50,099 bases of DNA, taken from positions 1 to 50,099 of the forward strand of contig DATBIS010000102.1 in NCBI GenBank assembly GCA_036556805.1, read 5' to 3'. This document shows positions 25,201 through 32,473 of this stretch, one piece after another. Under the pieces are notes generated by a model. The model was not told where the DNA came from, made no database searches, and saw only the letters and a list, made by a program, of their open reading frames with translations. The DNA comes from DATBIS01 sp036556805. GTDB lineage: Bacteria; Actinomycetota; UBA4738; HRBIN12. Both the position numbers and the translations under genes were made by a program. The first letter of the stretch is position 1, and each line of letters opens with the position of its first letter.

Positions 25201-27062
25201 TCTTCGGCAACGGCATGTTGCTGTCGCCGGTGGTCAAGCTCGTGGCTGCGTTCGACCATCGCAACGTCTTCGTCGATCCGAACCCGGATCCGGCGAGCGG
25301 GCTGCAGGAGCGGGCGCGGCTGTTCGCGCTGCCGGGATCATCCTGGAACGACTACAACCGATCGCTGCTGTCACCCGGCGGCGACGTCATCGACCGCAAG
25401 GCGAAGTCCGTCGTGCTCTCTCCCGAGGCACGCGCGGCCCTCGGCGTCGCCGACGACGCGCCCGCGGCGATGACGCCGAACGAGGTGATCAGGCTCATCC
25501 TGCGGGCGCCGGTCGACCTGCTGTGGAACGGCGGCATCGGCACGTACGTGAAGTCGTCGAAGGAGACGAACGCCGATGTCGGAGACCGCACGAACGACCC
25601 CGTGCGGGTGAACGGCGGCGACCTCCGCGTCCGGGTCGTGGGAGAGGGCGGCAACCTCGGGTTCACGCAGCGGGGCCGCATCGAGTTCGCGATGCAGGGC
25701 GGACGGATCAACACGGACTTCATCGACAACTCGGCCGGCGTCGACACGTCGGACCATGAGGTGAACCTCAAGATCCTGTGTGGGCTCGCGATCGCGCGCG
25801 ACGAGCTCACCCTCGAGGGTCGCAACGAGCTCCTCGAGGCGTGTGCGGGCGACGTCGTCGAGCACGTGCTGTACGACAACTACCTGCAGGCGCAGATCCT
25901 CTCGCAGTCGGTCGAGGTCGCGGCGCAGCGCACGGAGGCTCACGAAGACCTCATGCAACAGCTCGAGGCGGAGGGGGAGCTCGATCGCGAGGTCGAGTTC
26001 CTGCCCTCGAGCGAGGAGATGGCCGATCGCCGCGCGGCCGGCACCGGACTGATCCGGCCCGAGCTCGCGGTGCTGCTCGCGTACGCGAAGCGAAGCGTCG
26101 CGAACGCCCTCCTGCGCTCGGATCTCCCCGACTCGATGTATTTCGAACAGGACCTGCAGAAGTACTTCCCGCCGAAGGTCGTCGAGCGGTTCGGCCACCT
26201 GATCCCGGAGCACCCGCTCCGGCGCGAGCTGCTCGCCACGATCATGGCGAACGACGTCGTGAACGATCAGGGCATCACGTTCGTCACCCGCATGGTCACC
26301 GAGACCGGCGCGCACGCCGCCGACGTCGTACGCGCGTTCCGCATCGCTCGCGACGTGACCGGCGCGCTCGATCGGTGGGCCGCGGTCGAGGCCCTCGACG
26401 GCGTGGTCGACCCCGTCCTGCAGAGCCAGCTGATGTCGGGCGTCGACTGGCTGGTCGAGGCGACGTCACGGTGGTACCTGGTGCAGGGCGCCGGGCTGAA
26501 GCTGTCGGAGGCGGTCGACGCCGCTCGCGACGCGTTCGCCGAGCTCTCGGTCATCGTCCCGACCATCGGCTCGGACACATGGCGTGAGCAGCACGAGCAG
26601 GTGGCCGAGCGACTCGTCGAGGAGGGCGTGCCCCAGGACGTGGCCCGGCGCCACGCGTTCGAGGCCGAGCTCGTGCACGGCCCCGACATCATCAGCGTCG
26701 CGCAGGCGACGGGCCGCCCGGTGCAGGAAGTGGCGCGCGCCTTCTTCCTGCTGGGCGAGCAGCTCGACATCGACTGGCTCGAGCTCCGACTCGAGGAGCT
26801 GCCCACCACGACGCGATGGCAGCGGTGGGCGGTACAGTCGATGGAGGACGACATCTTCCTCGTGCGGCGGCAGCTCGCCGAGCGACTCATCGCGGAATCG
26901 GAAGGCACACCGATCGACGAGGCGGTCGAGTCGTTCCTCGTCCGGCGCGAGGAAGCGTTCGCGCGGTTGCGACGCTTCATGCGCGGTCTCGCGGTCGAGG
27001 GGGTGAACGATCTCTCGCAGCTCACGGTCGCGTTGCGGCAGATCCGAGCGCTCGTCGGCTGA
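22263..27062 (+). CDS. gdhB: NAD-specific glutamate dehydrogenase, 180-kDa (GDH-180) family
   Basis: A 1599-residue enzyme of the large NAD-GDH family, which oxidises glutamate to 2-oxoglutarate and ammonium. Length matches the family (about 1600). The first 700 residues are the regulatory region of the family, with ACT-like stretches. The catalytic part starts near residue 780: KVARGGIRWSDRKEDYRTEVLGLMKAQKVKN, then VPDGSKGGF with the catalytic lysine, and the nucleotide-binding part GDMSGDVFGNGMLLSP near 975. The C-terminal 500 residues are helical. GTG at 22263 starts a strong frame. The symbol follows use in other organisms. A stem at the stop codon is listed separately. Likely used in amino acid catabolism. 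Confidence 0.93.
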   Translation: MDEIAPELHPVLAELLHRIEEHVEPGRREAVAAFAKAYTRRLSDEELSEADLDQLYGRVTSAFAFIDTRGPRAITVRVFDPDAQVDGYESPGTVVESNTDDSPFLVDSISEELAARNLQVERLTHPVIGTARDEDGRIERVTSARDASHRESFMHFEVDRRLHEAERANLETRVARILKDVHLVVRDFEPMQTRVRRMVELARAAGVRYPAQEVGEAVEFLEWLLQLNFVLLGYREYQLVDTPQGRAIAVVPNSGLGILSDEQRSTFAASTLLSTIEPALRQRIEDGDLLIYSKTNSYSTVHRRARMDYIGVRRVNAEGEIVGEARLIGLFTSKAYMEPAAKTPLLQRKLEQVLAAEDLIPGGHDYKSAIALFESFPKDELFQAPPQELRRLIVGLLQLERHGGMRVLIRRDLYGRSVSVVVALPRDRFNAELRKKLQALFLERFHGSTVDYHLSLDETELARIFFTVHVDPGVQIPEVPYEELEREVERLARTWDDDLRDALSRRHGPRRGAQLAETYAARFPDYYRSNSDWELICNDVDRLEELEGSEEGFVVGLGNEQAGERLTRVSLYKTGGKIDLSAFMPILEALGLRVVEEIPIGLLGEGKVYIHDFGVLDARGAVLNLEENAERVADCIASVWRGQAESDSLNRLVVFAGLTWREVMILRAYRRYGQRVFPAFTEDYQNEALAENPHIAAKLVRLFFAKFDPSGASTDEDVEALRGEIMQDLQRVVSLDMDRILRSFLGMIDATVRTNAYLPARGAFSIKLRSADVPDMPKPFPLYEIFVYSPWMEAIHLRGAKVARGGIRWSDRKEDYRTEVLGLMKAQKVKNAIIVPDGSKGGFILKRQPATPEELRAEVQAQYRTFMEGLLDLTDNLADGKVVHPEGVRVLDEEDPYLVVAADKGTATFSDLANDVAAQYLFWLGDAFASGGSAGYDHKKLGITARGAWESVRRHFRELGVDVMTESFTAVGIGDMSGDVFGNGMLLSPVVKLVAAFDHRNVFVDPNPDPASGLQERARLFALPGSSWNDYNRSLLSPGGDVIDRKAKSVVLSPEARAALGVADDAPAAMTPNEVIRLILRAPVDLLWNGGIGTYVKSSKETNADVGDRTNDPVRVNGGDLRVRVVGEGGNLGFTQRGRIEFAMQGGRINTDFIDNSAGVDTSDHEVNLKILCGLAIARDELTLEGRNELLEACAGDVVEHVLYDNYLQAQILSQSVEVAAQRTEAHEDLMQQLEAEGELDREVEFLPSSEEMADRRAAGTGLIRPELAVLLAYAKRSVANALLRSDLPDSMYFEQDLQKYFPPKVVERFGHLIPEHPLRRELLATIMANDVVNDQGITFVTRMVTETGAHAADVVRAFRIARDVTGALDRWAAVEALDGVVDPVLQSQLMSGVDWLVEATSRWYLVQGAGLKLSEAVDAARDAFAELSVIVPTIGSDTWREQHEQVAERLVEEGVPQDVARRHAFEAELVHGPDIISVAQATGRPVQEVARAFFLLGEQLDIDWLELRLEELPTTTRWQRWAVQSMEDDIFLVRRQLAERLIAESEGTPIDEAVESFLVRREEAFARLRRFMRGLAVEGVNDLSQLTVALRQIRALVG

Positions 27063-27078
27063 TCGCGCGCGTCAGCCG
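27056..27078. terminator. Candidate bidirectional hairpin spanning both stop codons
   Basis: CGGCTGA (27056-27062) and TCAGCCG (27072-27078) form a perfect 7-base-pair stem with a 9-base G+C loop. The plus stop TGA (27060-27062) and the minus stop of the CAP-domain gene (27072-27074) both lie in the stem, so the same hairpin ends the two converging messages. No U-tract follows, so intrinsic termination is uncertain; a role in message stability is also possible. Confidence 0.45.
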
Positions 27079-27509
27079 TAGAAGATCGCCGTGACCCAGA
27101 ACCACTTCCCCTGCTTCACGACGCCAACGCCCACGTAATCGAACTTCTCGTTGAGCACGTTCGCCTTGTGCGCGGGGCTCGCCATCCAGAGCTCCTTCAC
27201 GCGCTTGAGCGTGTGGGCCTTCCCGATGTTCTCCCCGTAGATCGACCAGTCGACGTCCGACAGCCAGTTCTCGACCTGCGCCGAGTGGTAGACGAGGTTG
27301 AGGTCGGCCATCCGCCGGCTGTGATGCTTCGCGTGCTGCGACAGGCGCACGTCGAGATCGAGCTTGGGCACGCCGTGATTCGTCCGCGCGTCGTTGATCA
27401 GCGAGAACATCTTGGCGCGGAGCCCCGCCGCCGAAGCGGGGGTCGCAGTCGAAACCGCCAGCAGCGCCAGCAGCACGGCGAGCACGAGGAACGTACGTGT
27501 GCGGGTCAT
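27072..27509 (-). CDS. Secreted CAP-domain (SCP/PR-1-like) protein
   Basis: A 145-residue exported protein with a CAP domain. Residues 1-28 are a signal peptide (FLVLAVLLALLAVSTATPASAA), and the rest is the CAP fold: LINDARTNHGVPKLDLDVRLSQHAKHHSRRMA, then YGENIGKA and ASPAHKANVLNEKFDYVGVGVV, with the family His and Glu residues in place. CAP proteins of bacteria are often secreted or spore-associated, but a biochemical role is not established. The ATG at 27509 has no strong ribosome site visible. It converges on the glutamate dehydrogenase gene. Confidence 0.88.
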   Translation of the reverse strand: MTRTRTFLVLAVLLALLAVSTATPASAAGLRAKMFSLINDARTNHGVPKLDLDVRLSQHAKHHSRRMADLNLVYHSAQVENWLSDVDWSIYGENIGKAHTLKRVKELWMASPAHKANVLNEKFDYVGVGVVKQGKWFWVTAIFYG

Positions 27510-27549
27510 CAGGGGGTTCGTGACACCCTACAGGCCGAAGCTCGATGAG

Positions 27550-28995
27550 TCACGTTGGCGACGACGTCGGGGTGAGCGACGGCGTGCCCGTGATCGTGGG
27601 CGACGGCGAGGCGAGCGATGGCGGCTCCACGAGCTCGCGCGTGACCGTGAGATTGCCCGAATCGGGGTTCTGCGTGATCACGTCGTAGGCGATGAGCTGC
27701 GGCGGGGTCCCCGGACGGAAGTACAGCACCTCGGCCGAGAGCAACGACGCGCCTTCGTCGGTGAAGAGCGTTGGGCCCGCGCCCCCCGTGGTTCCCACGC
27801 GCAGGAACAAGGTCCCGTTCTCGGTTCGCGCCGAGTTCACGTGGAAGTGACCGGAGACCACGAGCGGTACGAGACCCGCCATGCACTGCGCCATGCGATC
27901 GTCGTGCACGGCGACGAGGACGGGGGGGCTCGACAGCGCGTCGACGTCGTCGTGCACGCGTTCGCACGCCGCCTCCGCCTGCGCTGCGAACTCGGCGCCG
28001 TCCAGAGGTTGGCTCCGGTCGGAGACGAACACGGGATGACCGAGGCCGTACATCGAGATGCCGTCGATCGTCGCGGTCGTTCCGTCGAGCACGGTGGCGT
28101 TCGCGATGTCCGCGACCCTCGCCTGCAATCCCATCGAGTCGTGGCTCCCGCGCACGAACACGTAGGGACGATGGAACGCCGGGATGTTCTGCAGGATGAG
28201 GTTCTCGACCGGCGTGCCGAACGATGTGACGTCGCCGGTGTCGAGGACGAAGTCGACGTCGAAGCCGTCGGCGATCTGTCGCGCGAACTCGAAGCCGATC
28301 GGTGAGATGTGGATGTCGGAGATATGCAGCACGCGGATCTCGTTCGCGTTGCCGAGTGGGCTGGCTTGCACGGATGTGTACGCCCGCACGGCGCCGTCGA
28401 CGACGCGGGTGAGCTGCGCTCGGAAGGCGTCGATGCGCTTGCTCGCGGCCTCGACCGGCCCGATCACCTCGGGCGCCAACGCCAGCGTTCCTGAGTAGGT
28501 CGGGTCGAGGAACGCCTCGGGCCGATAGGTCGCGAGGGCGAGGGCTTGGGACCCACCGATCGCAACGAGCGCCGCAACCACCGTGATCGCCACGCGCTGC
28601 GCGTCCCTGCGGAACGCGATCAGCCCGAGGATCAGCGCGCCCGCGGCGCCGGCGAGGAGCACGCGCGTCGCGAGCGAGCGGAGCCGCGTCCCGGCATCGC
28701 GCTCGACCTCGTCCGCGAGCCGTTCGAGCCCTCCGTCCGAGAGGGTCGAGGTGAGCCTCGTGACCTGGACGTCTTGGAGCGTGGCGCGCAGGCGCAGCGG
28801 GGCGAGGTGCGTGTCGGCGGTGAGCCTGCCGAACGGTGGCAGCTCGATGTCGGTCTCGCCCGGCCCGTAGGAGGAGGCGAGCTCCACCCGGAAGGGACCG
28901 AGGGTCGTCACCGTGTGGCCCCACAGGAGCATGCCGGCCCACGCGCCGAGGAGTCCCACCAGGACGGCGACCCCGGTGCGCGCGAGCCTCGTCAC
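27550..28995 (-). CDS. Membrane-anchored metallophosphoesterase
   Basis: A 481-residue protein. An N-terminal hydrophobic segment (VAVLVGLLGAWAGMLLWG) is followed by an extracytoplasmic stretch, a second membrane pair near residues 105-150, then a calcineurin-type phosphoesterase domain from about 220: VLHISDIHISP (motif I), LDTGDVT (II), FVRGSHDS (III, Ser where Asn is usual), VAVHD and VSGHFHVNSART (GHxH). The last 25 residues are a Ser/Thr/Pro tail. GTG at 28995 is chosen; TTG at 29022 with AGGT before it is an alternative adding nine residues. It follows the small membrane protein on the same strand. Substrate unknown. Confidence 0.87.
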   Translation of the reverse strand: MTRLARTGVAVLVGLLGAWAGMLLWGHTVTTLGPFRVELASSYGPGETDIELPPFGRLTADTHLAPLRLRATLQDVQVTRLTSTLSDGGLERLADEVERDAGTRLRSLATRVLLAGAAGALILGLIAFRRDAQRVAITVVAALVAIGGSQALALATYRPEAFLDPTYSGTLALAPEVIGPVEAASKRIDAFRAQLTRVVDGAVRAYTSVQASPLGNANEIRVLHISDIHISPIGFEFARQIADGFDVDFVLDTGDVTSFGTPVENLILQNIPAFHRPYVFVRGSHDSMGLQARVADIANATVLDGTTATIDGISMYGLGHPVFVSDRSQPLDGAEFAAQAEAACERVHDDVDALSSPPVLVAVHDDRMAQCMAGLVPLVVSGHFHVNSARTENGTLFLRVGTTGGAGPTLFTDEGASLLSAEVLYFRPGTPPQLIAYDVITQNPDSGNLTVTRELVEPPSLASPSPTITGTPSLTPTSSPT

Positions 28996-29030
28996 TCGAG
29001 TCGACCGCTGCGGGCGGGTCAACGCGGGAC

Positions 29031-29300
29031 CTACCGTTCGGGGCGCCTCTTCGGGTCCATCGAACGGCCGAGCAGGCCGAGGCCCACGTACAGCAGGGTC
29101 ACGAGCATGGTCACGATCAGCACCACGGCGAGGATCACCGTGGCAGGGTTCGGGCTGCGGCCGCCGACGCCTGCGCCCTTCACGATCGCGTAGACGGTGC
29201 CGAACAGGTACACGAGCGGCACGAGCATCGCGGGGAGCGCGGCGAAGAACACGAGCACGCCCAGCGCCACCGCGATCGCGATCCCGCTGTGCTCCTTCAT
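29031..29300 (-). CDS. Small two-helix membrane protein
   Basis: An 89-residue protein with two hydrophobic spans: GIAIAVALGVLVFFAALPAM through LVPLVYLFGTVYAIV, and ATVILAVVLIVTMLVTLLYVGLGLLG, with a basic end (MDPKRRPER) and a short G-rich loop between. No family recognised. ATG at 29300 follows a GGTGGAGG stretch that is close to it. The gene lies upstream of, and on the same strand as, the metallophosphoesterase gene (35 bases between stop and GTG), so they may be expressed together. Confidence 0.65.
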   Translation of the reverse strand: MKEHSGIAIAVALGVLVFFAALPAMLVPLVYLFGTVYAIVKGAGVGGRSPNPATVILAVVLIVTMLVTLLYVGLGLLGRSMDPKRRPER

Positions 29301-29309
29301 GCCTCCACC

Positions 29310-30170
29310 CTAGCGCCCGAGCGGCGTCCAGCCCGGCAAACCGTCGGCGCCGGCTTCGATCGTGCCGAACGATTCGGCGAAGTGCGTGGGCGCGACGATC
29401 GTGCCGGCGTGCTCCGCGAGATCCGCGAGGATCCAGCGGCGCCTGCCCGCGGCCGCTTCCGGGTCGGCGTCGGAGGCCGCGCTCCAATCGGGATGCGCGA
29501 GCTGAGCCGGATGGTTGAACGAATCCGCGGTGATCAGCACCCGCGCGTCGTCGGAGGAGACGAGCACGACCTGGTGTCCCGGCGTGTGTCCCGGCGAATG
29601 GCGAGCCTCGACGCCCGGTGCGAGCCGGTGGTCGCCGTCGACGAGGTCCACGACGCCGGCGCGTTCGAGCGGCGCGAGGAGCGTCTCCCAGATCGTCCGA
29701 TCCTCCTCGCTCTCCCGCGCCAACTCGCGCTGCCAGTCCCAGTCGGCGCGTTGCAGGAGGTACCTCGCCGAGGGGAACGCGGGGTCGCCGCCCGACGTCG
29801 CGGTGCCGCCGATGTGGTCGTCGTGCACGTGGGAGACCACGACGACGTCGACGTCGCCGGGCTCGAAGCCGGCGGCAGAGAGCTCCGAGGCCAGCCGGCC
29901 CCCCTCGCCGAACCACGCGAACGCGGGAGCCGTCGGCGGACCGACGCCGGTGTCGAACAGGATCACGCCGCCCGGGTGTTCGATCAGCCAGACGTGGATG
30001 TGCAGGCGCCAGGAGTCGCCGTCGCCGTACAGCTCCGGGTACCGGTCGCGATACGCGAGGAGCCCGTCGACGGGCGCGCCGGGGTACGACTCCTCGATCG
30101 GGCCGATGTCGCGTACGCCATCCAGCAGCGCGATGACGCGCACGGTTCCGACAGTCCGCTCGACCGACAT
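29310..30170 (-). CDS. MBL-fold metallo-hydrolase
   Basis: A 286-residue hydrolase of the metallo-beta-lactamase fold with two metal ions. Seen: the core motif H114-x-H116-x-D118-H119 in VVSHVHDDHIGG, then ARHSPGHTPGHQVV (third His), LITADSF (bridging Asp) and VAPTHFAES (last His). The arrangement resembles lactonase-type quorum-quenching and related hydrolases, but the substrate is not readable. The start at ATG 30170 follows the family block VRVIALLDG, which begins at about residue 11; the first longer in-frame frame upstream has no support. Small membrane gene starts 9 bases after its stop. Confidence 0.9.
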   Translation of the reverse strand: MSVERTVGTVRVIALLDGVRDIGPIEESYPGAPVDGLLAYRDRYPELYGDGDSWRLHIHVWLIEHPGGVILFDTGVGPPTAPAFAWFGEGGRLASELSAAGFEPGDVDVVVVSHVHDDHIGGTATSGGDPAFPSARYLLQRADWDWQRELARESEEDRTIWETLLAPLERAGVVDLVDGDHRLAPGVEARHSPGHTPGHQVVLVSSDDARVLITADSFNHPAQLAHPDWSAASDADPEAAAGRRRWILADLAEHAGTIVAPTHFAESFGTIEAGADGLPGWTPLGR

Positions 30171-30226
30171 CGCGGGAGAGTCTAGGGCGTTCAGGTTGCG
30201 GCGCCGGGCTGCCGACATCCAGGGAG

Positions 30227-31252
30227 ATGTCCTTGGTCCGAAGGATGCTTGCCGCCGGAACCGCGCTGGCCGTAGCGAGCGCGCTCGCCTCGTCGCCGGT
30301 GGCCGCCCCCGCGGCCGACGCGCGCCAGCCGTGCGCGGGCATCGAGTCGGTCGCGGCCGTCGCCGGAGGCATCGCGTGCACCCATGGGGGAGATCCGCTG
30401 CCGGTCGATCAGATGGGCGCGGCGCGCGCAGTCCGGTTCGGCAACGTGACGGCGCCACCCGCGCCGTGCGTGGGCAACGGGAAGGGCGGCCGGAGGATCC
30501 GGGTGCTCTACGGGTACCCGGACGGAACGACGAACCGCAGCAAGCATCAGAAGGCGAAGATCAAGCGCGCGGTCGCCCTTGCCGACGCGAACCTCGACCT
30601 CGCGACCGCGGACGTGGAAGGCCAGCATTACCGCTTCTGGTGCGACGGCGACGACACGATCACGGTGACGCCGGTGAAGCTCGTGCCGATCGGCGATGAC
30701 CTCTCGTACACGTTCGGCGACGTCATGTCGTCGCTCGCGAACCAGAAGGCGCTCGGCCTCGGCGACGAGAACTTCGCGTCGTCACGGTTCGTGTACGCGA
30801 TCTTCGTCGACAACATCGCGTGCTGCTACCCGTACGGCGGCCAGGCGAACCTGTCGCAAGACGACCGACCGGATCCCGCGGTGAACGCGAACAATCAGGA
30901 GTTCGGCCAGCGGTACTCGATGATCCGCTGGGGCCTTTCGCCGCAGAGCGAGGCCGAGATCTTCCAGCACGAGGTCGGCCACAACCTTGGGGCAGTGCAG
31001 CTCTCCGCGCCGCACTCGTCGGGCGCGTTCCACTGCTACGACGGCGAGGACATCATGTGCTACGCGGACGGCGGGCCGTACTTCCTGGGCGGCGGCACGA
31101 TGACGGCGGATTGCGCACTGCAGTCGAACGGGCTGCCGCCGTTCGACTGCGGGGGTGACGACTACTACGCGGGGGCACCGCTCCTGGGCTCATACCTCGC
31201 GTCGCACTGGAACCTCGCGAGCAGCGACTGGCTCACCTGGAACTCCGGCTAG
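30227..31252 (+). CDS. Secreted zinc metalloprotease, metzincin-like
   Basis: A 341-residue protein with an N-terminal signal peptide (residues 1-30, cleavage after an Ala-rich run). Seen: H248-E-V-G-H252-N-L-G255 followed by AVQLSAPH, the HExxHxxG zinc helix, and a Met-turn-like EDIMCY around M277. The position that gives the third zinc His in classical metzincins is Q258, so the third ligand may be H263 or H269 in APHSSGAFHC; this is inference. Cysteine pairs suggest disulphides. The ATG at 30227 lies right after AGGGAG; TTG at 30233 with six-base spacing is an alternative. The stop abuts the stop of the converging amidase gene. Confidence 0.82.
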   Translation: MSLVRRMLAAGTALAVASALASSPVAAPAADARQPCAGIESVAAVAGGIACTHGGDPLPVDQMGAARAVRFGNVTAPPAPCVGNGKGGRRIRVLYGYPDGTTNRSKHQKAKIKRAVALADANLDLATADVEGQHYRFWCDGDDTITVTPVKLVPIGDDLSYTFGDVMSSLANQKALGLGDENFASSRFVYAIFVDNIACCYPYGGQANLSQDDRPDPAVNANNQEFGQRYSMIRWGLSPQSEAEIFQHEVGHNLGAVQLSAPHSSGAFHCYDGEDIMCYADGGPYFLGGGTMTADCALQSNGLPPFDCGGDDYYAGAPLLGSYLASHWNLASSDWLTWNSG

Positions 31253-32470
31253 TCACCCGGCGAGCCCGGCCTCGACGACCTCGGCCCAGGCGAGGAGCAG
31301 CTCGTCGCGCCCGGAGGGCGCGACGAGCTGCACCCCCAGCGGCAGGCCTCCTTGCCCGTCGAAGACGGGCAGGGAAACGGACGGCAGCCCCGCGTAGGAC
31401 CAGAACCCGGTCATCGTGCTGTCTCCCGTGACCTCGAAGCCGACCGGCGCGACGCCGGGGGTGGAGGGGCAGATCCATCCGTCGACGCCGTCGCGTCGCG
31501 CCGCATCCTCGAGCAGGGCGGAGAGCTCCGCCCGGCCCGCGCGGCACTCCTCGATCCGATCGCCCGCGATCGTTTGGCCGTGGCGCACGGCGCGCACGCT
31601 TCGCGGGCGGTAGTCGTTCTCGAAGCGATCGATCCAGGGCGCATGCGCCTTCGCCATCTCGCCGTGCAGCAGATCGCCGACGCGCTGTCCCCACGTCCGC
31701 CAGAGACCGACGTCGTTCCACGGCACGGAGGCGGTTGCGAGCTCGACGCCGAACGCGCGGAGGCGCTCGAGGTGCCCCTCGTGCGCACGCCAGCCGTCCT
31801 CGTTCCGCGCCGGATCGCCCCAAGGAGCGAGCGTGCCGAGGACCGGCCGCGTCGGCGGCGTCGCGTCGTTCCAGTCGGGAACCAGCGCGGCCGCGGCGCG
31901 GCGCGCGTCGGCGACGGACGGCGTGAGGAACCCGACGCTGTCGATCGACGGCGCGAGCGGGATGCCGTCGAACGGCAGGCGCCCGTGCGAGAGCTTCAGG
32001 CCCACCACGCCGCAGTACGAGGCCGGCACGATCACGGACATGAGCGTCTGGGACCCGATGCCGAGCGGGCAGATGCCGGCCGCGACCGCTGCCGCCGAGC
32101 CGCCGCTGGAGCCCCCCGGCGTGCGCCGGAGGTCGCGCGGGTTTCTCGTCGGCGGGGGCTCGCAGTACGCGAACTCGTCGAGATGGGTCTTGCCGAGCAC
32201 GACCGCGCCGGCGTCCTTCAGCTTCGTCACGACGACCGACTCCTCGCCCTCGAACGCGAACGCCGGCAGGTACGAGCCGGCGCGCGTCGGGAGCCCGTCC
32301 ACCCGGTAGAGGTCCTTCACCGCCACCGGCACCGCGTGCAGCGGGCCGGGGCCCGGCGGGCTCGCCTCGAGCCGCGCGCGCCGATCTGGCTCCTCGACGA
32401 ACGCACGAATCTCCGGGTCGACGGACTCGAGACGTTCGAGAGCCTTCGCGACGCCGGCGTCGATCGCCAT
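31253..32470 (-). CDS. Amidase-signature-family protein
   Basis: A 405-residue member of the amidase signature family, related to GatA. Seen: K52 in VAVKDLYRVDG, the Ser-rich loop GGSSGGSAAAVAAG (S121), and GSQTLMSVIVPASYCGVVGLK with S145 in the nucleophile position, 24 residues after S121 as in known amidases. The two Gly residues normally before the nucleophile are L-M here and the following Arg is replaced, so activity or specificity may be changed. ATG at 32470 lies three bases after the lacI stop, so it is cotranscribed with the regulator and belongs to the sugar locus. It is not a complete GatCAB system. Confidence 0.85.
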   Translation of the reverse strand: MAIDAGVAKALERLESVDPEIRAFVEEPDRRARLEASPPGPGPLHAVPVAVKDLYRVDGLPTRAGSYLPAFAFEGEESVVVTKLKDAGAVVLGKTHLDEFAYCEPPPTRNPRDLRRTPGGSSGGSAAAVAAGICPLGIGSQTLMSVIVPASYCGVVGLKLSHGRLPFDGIPLAPSIDSVGFLTPSVADARRAAAALVPDWNDATPPTRPVLGTLAPWGDPARNEDGWRAHEGHLERLRAFGVELATASVPWNDVGLWRTWGQRVGDLLHGEMAKAHAPWIDRFENDYRPRSVRAVRHGQTIAGDRIEECRAGRAELSALLEDAARRDGVDGWICPSTPGVAPVGFEVTGDSTMTGFWSYAGLPSVSLPVFDGQGGLPLGVQLVAPSGRDELLLAWAEVVEAGLAG

Positions 32471-32473
32471 GCG

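Noticed and set aside
22746..25259. 837-residue frame antisense to the glutamate dehydrogenase
   Set aside because: Composition is Val/Arg/Asp/His-rich without motif; the sense strand encodes a full-length known enzyme.
27509..28942. 477-residue alternate frame in the metallophosphoesterase region
   Set aside because: Arg- and Ala-rich with no hydrophobic pattern; the chosen frame has all metal motifs and a membrane helix.
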